From: Tulasnella sp. 424
Taxonomy: Eukaryota > Basidiomycota > Agaricomycetes > Cantharellales > Tulasnellaceae
NCBI GenBank assembly: GCA_019633425.1
Contig: WSUB01000025.1
Coordinates: 1-64,000, forward strand
DNA: 64,000 nt
Direction: 5' to 3'
Shown here one piece after another: positions 1 through 12,398 of this stretch; position 1 is the first letter of the stretch, and the number at the start of each line of letters is the position of its first letter. The notes under the pieces are model-generated. The model saw nothing but the letters and a program-made list of their open reading frames with translations. It did no database searches and had not been told where the DNA came from. The position numbers and the translations under genes are program-made.

Positions 1-754
1 ACGAGGGGCGCGTTCGGGCCGATGAGCATGGCGCAGGCACCGGCACCACCAGCGGGTCGTGCACCACCCTCGGCATATACGGCGATGTCACCGGCGAAGA
101 GGATGGCATTCCGGCCATCCCAGCTAGAGCTCTCGATCCAGTTAATGATGTTGAACAACGCAGCGGTAGAGCCATAGCACGCGTTCTTGGAGTCGATGCC
201 CTCGATGTCGGTGTTACCGGACGCGACGAACAGGTCCATGAGAACGGTCTTGACGGCTTTTGACTTGTCGATGATGGTCTCGGTACCAACATCTAACCGG
301 CCGATAGACTTGGGGTCGATGTTGTACTTTTTAATCAGGCTGGAGACGGCTGCATAAGGGTTTGGAATGAAGGGTCCCCGTCAGCGATTCGGGTTCTCTC
401 TCAACACAGGCGAAAGCCGCCGGCAGAAGGCACGAGAATCCTGAAAAGCTCGTGCCACAAAATGAAGATCACGAGGATAGGGAAAAGGGTTACTGACTGG
501 TCAAAGCGATCGAGTTGATATCTTCACGGTCATCGATGCACGCCATGTACTCCTGCCCGAGACCAATGGTGTACTTGCCCTTGGGCACACCATCAAAGAC
601 TTCGAGTTCCTCCTCAGAGATGCACTACGCGACCAGCGGGACGCGTCAGCGGGTCTTTGACGTCAAAAGAACGGGCGAAACGACTCACGCGGCGAGGGAA
701 CCACATCTCCATAGCGAGGATGCCAACATTCTGGGGGCGAGTGGAAGATGCCAT
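1..754 (-). CDS. ERG13: Hydroxymethylglutaryl-CoA synthase (N-terminal part, cut by window edge)
   Basis: Condenses acetyl-CoA with acetoacetyl-CoA to HMG-CoA, the committed step into the mevalonate/ergosterol pathway. Three exons are visible: 754-689, 624-498 and 349 to beyond base 1; the phases join cleanly. The start ATG (754-752) gives [20 protein letters not shown], the conserved HMGS N-terminus. Further in are [29 protein letters not shown], and the [12 protein letters not shown] block that carries the active-site cysteine, followed by [20 protein letters not shown]. Roughly the first 180 residues are present; the C-terminal half lies outside the window. It sits upstream of no partner gene in this pathway. 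The identification rests on uninterrupted family motifs and is firm; exact intron ends are my prediction. Confidence 0.93.
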
Positions 755-1565
755 GATGAACGAGTACGAGAGTGAGTAGAAAAGCTAAGGTATGAGAGAT
801 GGAGGGGAGAGGAGAGGGAGAGACGATGATCGTAGAAAAGCAGGAAACGCGTATTGGGCCTTTTTATAAGATTGCAGAGCGTTGTTTGTGTTAGGTAAAA
901 GACAGAAATGAGGCCACTATCAACAAAAAGAACCCAAACACGAGAATTTTATCGTGCCATGCCCCATACTGAAACATAAGCACAATAACCACAGCTCAAC
1001 CCTGGAAATCATCGTACTATTCTACAATCGTACTATTCTATATTTTGCTATTGTTGGCTACGATTAAATTTCAAACGTTAGCCAAAGCGATCGGCTCAGC
1101 TGATCCCGTTCTTGTCCGTAATCGGCGACAGAGTGCTCAGTCCATCACTCAGTGTCGGCGGGCTTTGACCTCGCCACCTCCGCATGCGTGACCCAGGAGC
1201 GTCAAGTACTGTATACGTATGTACATGTGATGTATGCATACAACTCATAATCACCAACTAGAGAAACATGATCATAAGGAAACGAAGAAGAACGAGGAGA
1301 GACAGTGCTTGCAAGCCCGCTAGTACGAAAAAAGAAGAAAAAAAGAACTACACCAAACGTATAATACGACAACTTTCACGAGACATCCAAAGCTAAGCGA
1401 GCAGAGTTTAGTACATACATAGTACACGATAGTCCCCCATGCCATCCAAGATAAGGCCCGTGAAAACGTGATACCAAGGAAAAACAGAAAAGGACAGGAG
1501 CCGAAAACCGGCCTTCCACCGGGTTTCCCGTCAAATCCCATGTCTCGATGCAACCTGTTTTTAGC
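755..1565. other. Intergenic: HMG-CoA synthase 5' region and 3' region of the Reg1-like gene
   Basis: Both flanking genes are on the minus strand, so this interval holds the promoter/5' UTR of the HMG-CoA synthase gene (near 755-1000) and the 3' UTR of the Reg1-like gene (near 1300-1565). Small ORFs here are fragmented and show no family motif. I see no RNA gene. Confidence 0.6.
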
Positions 1566-4500
1566 CTACTGCTTCACACCTTCCCCACCCAAACTCCATA
1601 TCGCACCCAACATCCCCTTGGCACTGCTCACCAGGCTATTCGCAGCCATGCCTACAATGCCGCTTTCGTCGGTCGGCGTTAGAGCGGGCGCTGATGCCGA
1701 CGGTGGCGTTATCACTGCCGTTCCTGGCGACACTGTGGACGGGAAAGACAACCTCTTGGGTGTGGATGCGGGACTAACAGAACTCGTCGCCGCAGATGGC
1801 GGCGGAGATTGAGGAGTGGGTGGCACAGACGAAGATACGGAATCAGAATTGGGCTGAGGTTGTTGTTTGCTTGATCCAAGCGCCTTGGAGAGCCCCATCA
1901 TGATCGGCGAATTGGAAGGAGTCGGTACCGTAGACTTGTATTCCTGGAACGTTCCCGATTCGACCTCTTCCGGATCCGAAACGTCCCCTTGCTTCGCCTT
2001 GGCAGGTTCCGCGGGTGGTGCTGCTGCTGCCGCAGATTTAACAGCCGCTTGAGCAGCCTTGACCTTCCGCATTTCTTCCTCCAACTTTGAGTCCCTCGCG
2101 TCCATGCTCATCGACGTCCCAGCAGACGGACTCTCCCTTGACCCACTTGACTGAGCGGACGGCGCGGCACTTGACTGCGGGGAGATGATCACCGTCGGGC
2201 GAGGGCCTTCAGGCAAGACCAAGCTGCTCGTAGCTGGCTTCTTCACAGCTTCAACCGGAAGCGGGGCCGATACAGCTGCCGCAGGAGCCGCCGGCAACAC
2301 CATCTTGACATTCTCTCGTGGGGTTCTCATGGCACTAGTAGTCTCCGATGAGCTCCCGGACGAGGCGGTCGAAGTTACCGACGAACTCGAGCTAGCCCTC
2401 GAACCCATCTTCGGCCTGGGCGTCGATGCGATCCTAGCACCCGCGATGATCCCACTCCTCGACAGCGGTGGTCCTCCTCTCTCGGGCGCAACCACCGAAT
2501 CCATCGGCACGTTCGCCACAATCGTTCCCAAGCTCGAAGCCTGCAACGAGTTGGTGGCCAACGGAGAGCTGACCACCGGCGGGCTCGTGCTGCTCTGCCT
2601 CGCGCTCACACCACCATTCCCATTCTCCCGTCGAATACTCCGGCCACCCACAACAGCCACACCCACGTCCGTCGAACTCCTCCGATTGCCCAAAACGGAG
2701 CTCGCCCGACTCCCACTCGGACTTCCATAACCGCTGGGACTCACGCTACCCAAGGGACTGCTCGTTCCACTAATCTTGCTCGAACTCCGACTCCTATCGG
2801 AAATTCCCGAGGATGAAGCCGATCGCGTCGAGGTGCGACCTCGGCCTCCAGGTGAGGGGCCATTCCCACCGCCAAAAAAGATTACGCTTTCCTGGCTAGG
2901 TGACAAGAAGCCTGCCGATGCAAGCATGTTTGAAGATGGCGGAGATGAAGTCGACATGGTTGCCGTAGGTGGCATGTGCATTGCAGAGGAAGGCGGCGGG
3001 TGAGATATTGACGTCTTGGGTATTCCGATCGGGTTAGAATGACGCGCGATACCTGGATGATTGAAGTAGAGAGGCCCCAAGTCCGGGAAAGTTCGTTCGA
3101 GCACGCGACAGTGTACCGAAGAATTCCCGGAACGTGAAAAGGCGAAGCGCACATTTCCAGAGAGAAAGAGAGAGAGAAAAAAGAGAAGAGCGACCATGAG
3201 TATTACAACGTTCATCGATGAAGAGAGAAACCCGAAAGCGGATAGTTAAGATTTAGGATGGGTAGGGCGTGTCTCTTCCAAACCCGGATGAAGCGAAAGA
3301 AGCATCGCCTCGCCTCGCTTCATCGGGGTTTAATCAAAGGGCCCCCCCTTTCAGAGAAAAACTAAAGATCAATGCACACCTGATGAAGAATTCGAATCGT
3401 CCCCTCCATTCACTGACCCACCAACGCTACCCGTATTCTTCTTCAAGATCCCTCTTGCTGGCTGAGACGAACTTCCGCGACTAGATGTGGAGCGGATGGT
3501 TGAAGGTGGCGAGCCGACAACAACTGGCGCAACTGGTGGAGATCCGGCGATAACAGTTCGATTAGCCGAAGACGAAGTTGTGGATCCGGATACACTTGAA
3601 GAGGCGTTTGTTGTGCCGAGGTCTAACCGTGTCCGAGTTCAGAGAGGCGGAGAACGGCAATGAAAGACAGGAGACAAGGCTTAGTACCACGGAGAGATCT
3701 CCCAAAAAAGAAGCTTTTTTCCACTAACCTCGCCCGGCGGGAGTCTCGTCCTCATCCTCATCTCCGGTAGTACTATTATCTGCGGCCTCGTCACCGGAAT
3801 CTTCCTCCGTTTCGTCTTCATCATCCGGGATTTCACTTCCAGGTACCCACTTGGTCCTGCCGGCATGCAAACCGAGATGGGTGGTGGGTCCAGGCGCAGG
3901 AGCCGCTGCGGAAGCAGGTTGCGTTAGATCCGGTTTTGCGGGCTCCTCGTATCCGGTAGCGGCGTAAGGATCGGATTGGAAGACGCCAGTCGGTCCGACA
4001 GGTCCTGTCGATCCTTTGCCGACGGTCCCTGGAGCAGCCGCTGGACGACCCCATTGGGGCGCAACGAAACCCATGTCGACGTTCTGACCCGTGATGGACC
4101 CGCTCGCGCTCGACAAGGTGTCACTCGAACTGGTGGATTCGCCCGAGGATGAAGCAGAGGAAGCGAAATCGGTTTGGTCCCAGAGGAACTCTTTCGGAGG
4201 GGCGTAGATGACTTGCGGGCTCGGGGCGGGTAGATCCTCGGCAGCTTTGAGAACCGTTGGTGGGATCGGCGCGATAGTCATCCTCTCGCGTTCTTGCGAA
4301 GTCGAGTTGGAGCGCAGGACGGGGGTGGTCCCGCGTTCGTTTGGACGACGGGAGCCAACGACCTGAGTCGGGTGCATCTCCAAGATGGACGAGGCGGAAG
4401 ACTCTTCGTCGTCTTCATCCTCATCGTCGTACACGGCTTCGTCGTCCGAATCGTAGAACGCGCCACGCGCGGGGGTGCGCTGCTTCTCTGCTGAGGGATC

Positions 4501-5440
4501 CTCGATAGAGATGTACTGCTCGACGAACGTATTGAAGCTGATGTGGCGCTTGGCAGGTGCAGTGTGCAATGAGATATTGCTGACGCTGCCTGCAAGGCCT
4601 TCACTGCCAGCAGGTGAAAGCGAACGAGAAGCGGAGGGATCGCCGGTTGGCGGCTCCATAAGCGCGGCTCTAGGAGGACTATCCTTTCCAGATGCCGAGC
4701 CAATACGAACGATCTGAGAGTCGGATTTGGTATGAGGTAGAGTGGGCCTCGGACTTCCCGTCCGACTGCCCCCTTCTGTAGGTAAAGCCAATCCGACAGC
4801 CTCCAGAGCGGGACTTCCAAGACCAGCTGGCACTGCAGCGTGGCCGTGCTCATGAGCGTGAAGGTTGAGTAGTTCTGTGATGGTACGATGCTTGAGGATA
4901 GGTTTCTTGCCGGTGGCTTTCACGAGATTGAGTCGCTCCTCTGCTGTACTCTGCTTTGGGGGTGGGACTGGTTCGGCCGCAGTGTGAAGGGGACCATAGA
5001 GCCAAGTGACATCAGAGTCCTTGAGCCTAGAAAGCGGAGAATAGAAGCAGACAAGGGGAGCGTGAACAGAGCACCCGGGTCAGTGAGAAGAACGATTGAT
5101 GTGACGTCGTGTGCGAGTAAGGTGTGCGTTCCTCGCCGATAATAGATACTCACCAGTTGAGTGTTTCCGGACTGACGGTCTTCAGCTTGTTACGCTGTTT
5201 CCACCAAGTCCTCCAGCTAGCGTTCTCGAGCCTTACGCCGTTGGTAATCTCGCTCTTGTGGCGTGTCATGTTACGCCAGCTCTTCCATACGTCCTCTTCC
5301 TGCCATTCGTGTGAGAGGTAATCCACGCATATCTGAGGGATGTGAGTGTTGACCTCCGAGTCGTCTGGGAGTGGTTGATTGCGTTGGAGATACGAGAGAG
5401 TGGCCGAGAGCGTGACGCTTGATCCTGGGATGTACTGCAT
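1566..5440 (-). CDS. REG1: Reg1-like regulatory subunit of protein phosphatase 1 (glucose repression), DUF1752/areA-GATA-like domain
   Basis: Reg1/Hex2 proteins target PP1 (Glc7) to Snf1/AMPK and switch off the kinase under glucose. The predicted exons 5440-5154, 5026-3729, 3622-3380 and 3052-1566 sum to 3315 nt (1104 aa) in one frame. Exon 1 encodes the conserved DUF1752 block with CVDYLSHEWQEEDVWKSW and NGVRLENASWRTW. Exon 2 has KKPILKHRTITELL and KRHISFNTFVEQYISIE; KRHISF matches the RVxF-type PP1-docking motif. An acidic stretch near FYDSDDEAVYDDEDED follows, and the remainder is Ser/Pro-rich and probably disordered. The main uncertainty is the last intron (3379-3053, 327 nt): if it is not used, the protein stops at 3369 and bases 1566-3215 could be a separate disordered protein. 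Phase continuity and the adjoining low-complexity composition favour one gene. A 5' UTR intron near 5580-5655 is possible. Confidence 0.75.
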
Positions 5441-6921
5441 GACTGATGGTTGAAGGGGGAGGGGAGTGGATTTGAGGACGTCGTCCTACGAGAGGCGGCG
5501 AATGTCGGAGGGGAGGGGATTTGGGAGAGCGGGGTAGGGATGGTGATTGTGGGCGGTTGGACCAAGAGCAAAGTAGTTGACGAGCTGTAAATGAAAAAGG
5601 CAAAGATGTAAGTAAAAAAGAGTAAAGAGAAGATGAATAACGTAGGAAATACGAACGTTGAAGATGTCGACTGCTTGCTTGGTATGAGAGTGTGGGGAGA
5701 TGAAGGTAACCCTCACAGAGACATAGCAGTTGGTCCCAGTTGAAACTGCGATGATGGGAGTGGATGGGGAAGAGGGGGAGAGAGAGAGAGGCAAGAGAGT
5801 AGTTCAACTTCGGACCGGGGAAAGCACTTTCGGGATTATCACACGCTTTGCGGTTGCGCCAACCCATGACCTTGGATCCCTCCACCCACTCCAGCTCCCA
5901 GCACCATCAGCTATCTCTCACTCTTTCCAGCCACATCTCTCTCCCTATTATTATTTCTACAGATCCGCTGACACTCCTTTCTTTTTCCTTTATCTACGCC
6001 TCCGTTGACATCTGCCTCGTTGTCCGGTCATTCTGGTCACCTGGTCTCCCCATCCGGAGTTTCACATCCCTCGACAGCCCTCCAGACTTCGCTTGCACAT
6101 CTACTTTCTTCCCTGAGCACGCGACTTGTCAAACCCCCACTTCTGCCAACAAAATAAAAAGATCCGACCATACTTTTTTGCGATTTTTACGCCGCATAAT
6201 CCCGGTCGGAACGGCTAGCGCGGGTCTTTCGGGACTCAGCTGCCTTAAACTGCGCATCAAGGTCGACACCGTCTCTTGTCCCGCTTATCCCGACTTCTCA
6301 TGAAAATAGACTCGACAGCTTGCATCACGTTGCACCTACCCCCTTCCCAACACATGCACACACGACACTCTCTACGTGTCTCTTTCCGTCAACAACTAGA
6401 CAGGTCGTGCTTCGGAAAAATACCGTCACGCACCGGACCATTCCCCGCATTAGGAAAAATAATCCGGCCTTTTCCGATTATAGTCAAATGGGTCATCAGT
6501 TCCCAGTTGCACTGCCACGACCACTTCACCCTTCACCTTCCACGCACGATCACTCACCCCCTTAACCGATGACTAGGCTAGTACACACGGGCATGAAATT
6601 CGCAGCATAGGTCATCGCCCAGTCAGCTGAGGTCCGTTTGCCAAAAGCCGCTCGCCAGGAGGCCCGCAAACGTCTCAGGCCTGTCCTACCATGAGAACCG
6701 AATACAGGGCAGCTGATGCCAAGTCATTGCTTCCGTCACGCCCAATTAGACTATGTCATCCATTTGCACATGGCAGCGTGGCCAGTTTAGCACGGCATTT
6801 ACCGAACAAAAAAGTCTATGAGCCAAAAGGGACGCACCCGCCTCAATATGTAATCACGATCAAACACAGCATCCTTATTCTATTCTATACGTTAATCCAT
6901 TATTTCGTAACTACGTACATA
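5441..6921. other. Intergenic: Reg1-like promoter region and xylulokinase 3' region
   Basis: About 1.5 kb with several overlapping small ORFs, none with recognisable motifs. On the minus strand the first 300 bases upstream of the Reg1-like ATG are pyrimidine-rich, as expected for a fungal 5' UTR or promoter. Bases 5900-6420 are pyrimidine-rich on the plus strand, but no plus-strand gene follows that I can support. An ORF of 151 codons at 5848-6303 looks like translated CT-rich DNA. Confidence 0.5.
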
Positions 6922-8705
6922 CTACTTCGACTTGCAAAGCTCAATGATGTTGGCCTCGCATTCCTCGTACACAGGCAAAATGGCATCGTAAATCTCGCTC
7001 TCGTGCTTCCTCGGATCTAACACCTTCTTCAAATTCTTGGTCGCACCCACTTCCTCTCTCATATCCTCGAAGGTCTTGTTTTCCTTGCCTTCCTTCGTAG
7101 CCTTCCACCAAGCAAACTGCGCCAACAGCCCTCCACCGATCGTAGCCGAAGCAGAGGTGGCAGCCACGTACACAGGCAAATCCAACACGTCCGCCACCAA
7201 GTGCAAGATGGTCTCGTTTGCCGACGCTCCGCCTGTTACGATGCACCGATGCAAGTGCCCGATGCTATGCGGCAAGATGTGATGCAAGCGACTCTTGATG
7301 CTTAGCAACTGCGTCTCGCAAATCGCCCGACTGTAACTCGGCTTGAAGTCCTCTTCTTCCCCATCCACGAGCTTACCGCTCTTAAACCCAAACTCTCCGA
7401 TCACCCCGTCCGGAATGATCTCCTTCATAGGGAAGTAGAACCTCAGGTAACCGCCATTCCCTGACGAAGTGCTCTTGATGCTCAAATCAAATCGCTCCCA
7501 GCTGCCACCGTAGTGCTTGTCTCGCACGGATTTGCGTGCCAGGTCGCCGTTTTTGTAGCAGAGCATGCCGATGTGGCCGCCTGGAGTCGTTGGGTGAGCG
7601 AGCATGTGAGAGTTGGTCGTGCAGAGCGGTGGGTCTGGTGAAGGTGGGATTGAGACTAGGAGCGTTGTTGAGGTTCCCAAGGAGAGGATGGCGTCGCCCG
7701 GCGAGGAAAGGGAGACGATGGAGGATGGGTTGTCACCCGTGAAAGGAGCGACGATGCAATCTACAAAATTCGTTCCGCCGGCCCGGTTAGTATAACCCTG
7801 TGCCTCTTCCGCAGTAACTATAACGAGACATACCTTGATTGAACCCGTACCTCTCGACCCACCACTGGGCAACTTTGCCCAAATTCGTACCCCCACCAAC
7901 CGGTTCCTCTCCAATCTTGACCTTGAGTGCCTCTCCGCCGCAGACTTCCAACAACTCTCGATCCCATTTGCCCGATGTGATGTCCATCAAATTCATTCCG
8001 CTCGCATCGGCGATTTCGATGGGGGCAATTTTACCCAGGAATAACGAAGCGACGAAAGAGGAAATTAAGGAGATTCGAGTCGTTGCGTCGTAGGTGGGGC
8101 GGTCGTAGTCGTAGAGACGTTTGATTTGTGAGGCGGTGAATCGTTCATATGCTCTGGGAAGGGTGAAAAGAGTGAGAAGGGTTCGTTTCAGAAAGGTTCG
8201 TCGGCGAGACGACTCACCTCGACCCAGTCCGATCCGCCAAATTCTGAGCACCGCCGACAGCCTCTTCCAGCTGCCTACACTCCTTAGTCGTACTCGAATC
8301 CATCCACAACGGACTCCTCTCCAAACTAAACCCTCCCTCCAATTGATCGACCAAACCTTTCGACTTGTCTAATTTACCCAAGACCTCCACTCCTTTGGCG
8401 TTCCAATAAACGCTGCCATGCTGCTGAGCAGCTCCGCTCACAGCTAGAACCCGCCCGAAATCCACGGAATGTTTCTCCGTTAGACGATCGAACAGCACGT
8501 CCATGGCTTCCAGCCAGACCACCACTGGGCACGTCACTTCGCCCTCACGGTCGCCGTAGTGTGCCCCGTTTTGAGTTCCATGGTGTGGCAAGTCAGAGTC
8601 GAAGTGGATGAACTCTTCGTATAGGAGGTTCTCGGCTTCGTCGATGATCGAGGCTTTGAGCTGTTGTGTTGAGAGGTCGAGCCCGAGGAAGAGAGGAGGT
8701 AGCAT
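6922..8705 (-). CDS. XKS1: D-xylulose kinase
   Basis: Phosphorylates D-xylulose to xylulose 5-phosphate, feeding xylose and arabinose carbon into the pentose phosphate pathway; FGGY family, cytosolic. Exons 8705-8218, 8153-7834 and 7760-6922 sum to 1647 nt (548 aa), the usual length for fungal xylulokinase. The N-terminus MLPPLFLGLDLSTQQLKAS is the actin-like phosphate loop. VSGAAQQHGSVYW, SPLWMDSSTTKECRQLE, DASGMNLMDITSGKWD, FTGDNPSSIVSLSSPGDAIL with LGTSTTLL, and CIVTGGASANETILHLVADV are FGGY signature regions in the right order. The last is the C-terminal ATP-binding block. Introns begin GTGAGT, GTATGT and end in AG with correct phases. No pentose-pathway partner is adjacent. Confidence 0.95.
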
Positions 8706-9108
8706 GGATGTAAGACGATGATCGGCGTTCGATGATGGCTGTTTTTTGGTCTTTGGAAGTGGGAGAGGTGGTAGGGAGTGGTGAACGAAAGATCGCTCCT
8801 GAATAATGCACCGCGGATCTCGCTACATTTATAGTGTCGTCACCGGTCGCGGGATGAGAGAATAAGAGGGAGCACTTTGGAAGAGGAAGCGACCTCCGGC
8901 CGGAGCACCGGTCGGCTCGTTTTCCCCATCCGGCCACTCCTCCGAAAGACTCTGCCAAAAGGACATTCCACGATCACATTTTTCAAAACTCGCGCGTCTA
9001 ACTATTTTCATATACTTGAAATGTAGGGAAAGGGTAATGGCCTTACTATTTGCATCTAACTCTGAGGGTTAACTTTCACCGTCCACCAAAATGAGTGATC
9101 ATCGTTCT
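8706..9108. other. Intergenic: xylulokinase promoter and NAD+ synthetase 3' region
   Basis: About 400 bp between two minus-strand genes. No ORF or RNA gene I can support. Confidence 0.5.
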
Positions 9109-12100
9109 TCAGTCGACCTTGGATTTATCCGCTGTTGGCTTGTTAGACTGGTCCGGAATCGTCTCCACGAGTTTGTCGATCTTGGCGAACTGGTATGGGA
9201 ATCTGACGGGGTACAGGAAAGGTCGGAGGTCGAATCCTGTTTCGAGTGAACGCAGTTAGACGTGAGGTGCCAGAACTCCCATGGGACAGACTCACGGTTA
9301 TCGTCCGGGCTATACGATTCCTGTGAACCATAATTGATCGTCAGCAGCCTATTATATGGTGTCCACAGTACAAATATCACCCACAGCATGATACGAAGGA
9401 GTCAAAGTAGTCATCTTGTGTCTATTCCTTGCGTATTCGAAGAAGAATCGTTTGACCTTGTCGGCGATCTACAGCACCCACATCTTGGTCAACTCTACAT
9501 CGCGAGATTGACGGGAAATGACATAGGTGCCGACCTGATCGGGTGATAGAGTCGTGCCCCACTCGTGGAGTAGCTTCGTAAACATGCTGTACGGTCCGCA
9601 TTTCTCAACTTTGCGAAGTCGACCAAAGACAGATAGCTCGTCGTATGTCATGCCCATGTCGGCCTGAACAGAGAGGAGATAAATTTAGGAGTGAAGCGTA
9701 CGGAAAGTTTGAGACACTCGGTACCTCGTCGGCTTGTACGTATGTCTCTGTGATCGGTTCGAGCTCGGCCGTTGGAACTGCGTTTAAGAAGCTTCCGAAT
9801 ACCCAGGGTAAGTAACATTCCGCCCCGTCTGTTCATATCACAGTACGTACTCATCAAGTACCGGAAGCTTGAACGCGTCTCGAGCGTAAAGGATGAACTT
9901 CTTCAAGTCCGTCTTACTAATGGCGCCGATGGGGTTGATGTCGGCTATCAGAGAGTGATGAGTCCGGCTATGAAATTTCTTGAAGATGAAAACCAGACTT
10001 ACCAGACGAACAATCGTACTTGGTCAAGTATCCTCTCAAACTGCATGCCAACCAGGTGACTTGAGCCTCGTTCTTACAGGTAATTGCTCGGGGCTGACCT
10101 TTCGTCTACATTCGCACTTCCCAAAACAAGCAGACCACCGTTCCTTCCACGGACGAAAGGAAGCAGCTGAGCAAACAGATATGCGAGGACCATTCGAATA
10201 CGGGCCTATAAAACAATCAATCAGAGACGAACTAGAGGACCTACCGCACCAAACTCACTTGAATGTTCTGCAGGGCCAGATTCTCCGCTTCGGTGCCACC
10301 GTGAACGCGGAACTTGGGTTTTACTCCCGTCACAACGGCGAACAGGTTTCGTACTGCGAGTACTATGGCATCCATGTTCAGGTCGATGTGGTAGCTATTT
10401 ACCACAGCAGTCAGTTCTCTAAGCGGGACCTCTGGGTAGGGTGATGCGAGTCGTCGGCACTCACGATCCAATGGCTTCGGCGAGTCTCTTAGCTCGGCCT
10501 CGCGTATCGCTGCTCGAGTTCTCCGTGCCCATGTAGCAGGTATGGAAAATCTTGTTTGAGAGCTCACGAGGATCAGTTGGCATCCAGAGGGATTCGGAAG
10601 GTTCGCCGGCGATGCGGCGTGCGTCGGCAATGACTTGCTTGTCTGTCGGCTGGGTCTTGGAAAAAACCTTCGAACGATCGAATAAGACGACTGACCTCCT
10701 CTTGCTGCTGCCTCGGCGACAAGGCGACACATCGAATATACAATGACGGATGTAGCGCAGCTATCGATACCTCCGCTCAACGGGATAAAGAAGCCCTGGG
10801 TCTTGGATCGTCTTAAGTAGTCCCAAAGCCAGCAAGCTGGACCCAAGCTAGTGGATTGCAGTCAATATAGCTAATTGTGCAAAGTATGTGCGACTCACGC
10901 GATTTCCTCCTCCGGTTTGTGATATCGGACCTCAATTCCCTTGGAGATGGGCACGTCCCCTAAGAAGTCCTTCGCTTCGCCGCTCAGGGCCATTGGAACT
11001 TCTATCCGTTGATATCTTTCCGCCCCAGCAGCCTGCATCCCGCGACTCTTCGATGTTCGATGGCTTCTAACGTCTTCGATATCGATGGTAGCTGAGACCA
11101 CTTCGACGTCGTTCAAGGAGAATTGGGAGCCTTGAGCCACTATTTTTCCATTTACGGCAATCATGGCACAACCGTCGTAGTACAAGCGGTCGCCGTCGCA
11201 GCCTTGTTGATTAGCATAGAGATACACCCCTCCAAGCTGGCTTGCAAATTAGTCAAAATGCGGAGGATAGCATCTCTCCCACACACCTTGAGCGTGGCCT
11301 CCTTGATGAGCTCGACTCGCGTGTATAGCTTACGGAGCTCATGATGACTGCCACTAGAATTGGTGAAAATCTCGACACCATCTAGGCCCATAAGGATATG
11401 CGGGCTTGAGGGCAATTGTAAGGTTTTGGGTAAGACCATATACAGCATCATGAGCTAACCTTGCTGGAGTGAATAGCTCCTCGCAGAGCTCGACTCCGAT
11501 GCAGGTGTCAGTCGTGCTAACGACTGCATCCCCAAAGGGAACTTTCGTCTGTCAAGAACGGGTCAAGGCGATATATTGGGCTTTTACGTGGTTCTCCATA
11601 CCTGACCGGTGACGTGCTGGATAATGCGTGGAAGGAAATGCTCTTCGGTTTGGCGGTGTTTCATCCATGGCGTGAAATACCGAAGTTCTCGATAATTGCC
11701 ATCGTTTGCGAGCCACATCTTGGGGCGAATCAAGAGGATTTTCCCATTATGTATGACAACTCTGCAGTTGTACAGGACGTTCTTGTGGATGATGGGCCTG
11801 TTGAAAAGGGGGGCTCATTTAGGGCAGGCACCGAAGCTGCAGAAAAACAGGACTGACATTCCAACATCGCAAACAATACCCTTGCACACTTCGTTTTCCA
11901 GAATCTGTCCAAGAATTTCCCAGGAATGCAGCACAGTATCGCCTGTATTCAGGGACCGTGAGCTTCCGACGCGACAGCGGACCCTCAAGCCTCACCCTCA
12001 AGGAAGTGGTCCAGACATCCGTAACCACTGGAGCAGCCTCGATTTAGTAAGTCATACGTCATTTTTTGATATTGTGCGCTCACGGAATCTCCAGCTCGGG

Positions 12101-12398
12101 TCCTACTCGGAGAGTTGCACCACGTTCTCGAGCAATTCGTATGCTGGCGATGATCCGCTCGTAGTTGCCCTGTTTGCCAAACATCGTTAACTCCGCGTAA
12201 ACTCATAACCTGGCAACCTCCCTGAAAATCCATGGCCCATTGATTTAATGAGCTGGACGTGGGGAAGCTTGAGCTTCTGGGGATGGGTGAATCACCTTGA
12301 TAAGACACTCACCATCTACCAGGGGTTAATCGATCAAGATAAGCACAAATCACAATAAGCGTAGAGTCTTACGTTGCAACTGTGATAAGATGTCCCAT
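9109..12398 (-). CDS. QNS1: Glutamine-dependent NAD+ synthetase
   Basis: Catalyses the last step of NAD+ biosynthesis: ATP-dependent amidation of deamido-NAD+ using ammonia released from glutamine. The start ATG (12398-12396) gives [19 protein letters not shown], the beginning of the nitrilase-type glutaminase domain. In order I see [17 protein letters not shown], the block before [17 protein letters not shown], and [14 protein letters not shown], which carries the nucleophilic cysteine of the glutaminase. The synthetase domain follows with the P-loop [55 protein letters not shown] and [19 protein letters not shown]. The end is TADKSKVD. The gene is split into many exons by short introns, so open reading frames look fragmented, but all family blocks are present in order. 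Intron ends are not all fixed by me. Confidence 0.93.

Noticed and set aside
1468..2730. Plus-strand frames (for example 2185-2730, 181 codons) opposite the Reg1-like tail
   Set aside because: Antisense shadows of Ser/Pro-rich coding sequence; no independent motif.
3100..3215. Signal peptide at the start of a separate 549-aa protein
   Set aside because: The hydrophobic residues come from the CT-rich tract before a 3' splice site; an in-frame intron joining the upstream exon is the better explanation.
5848..6303. 151-codon plus-strand frame rich in Ser, Leu and Pro
   Set aside because: Translation of a pyrimidine-rich promoter/UTR tract; no family resemblance.
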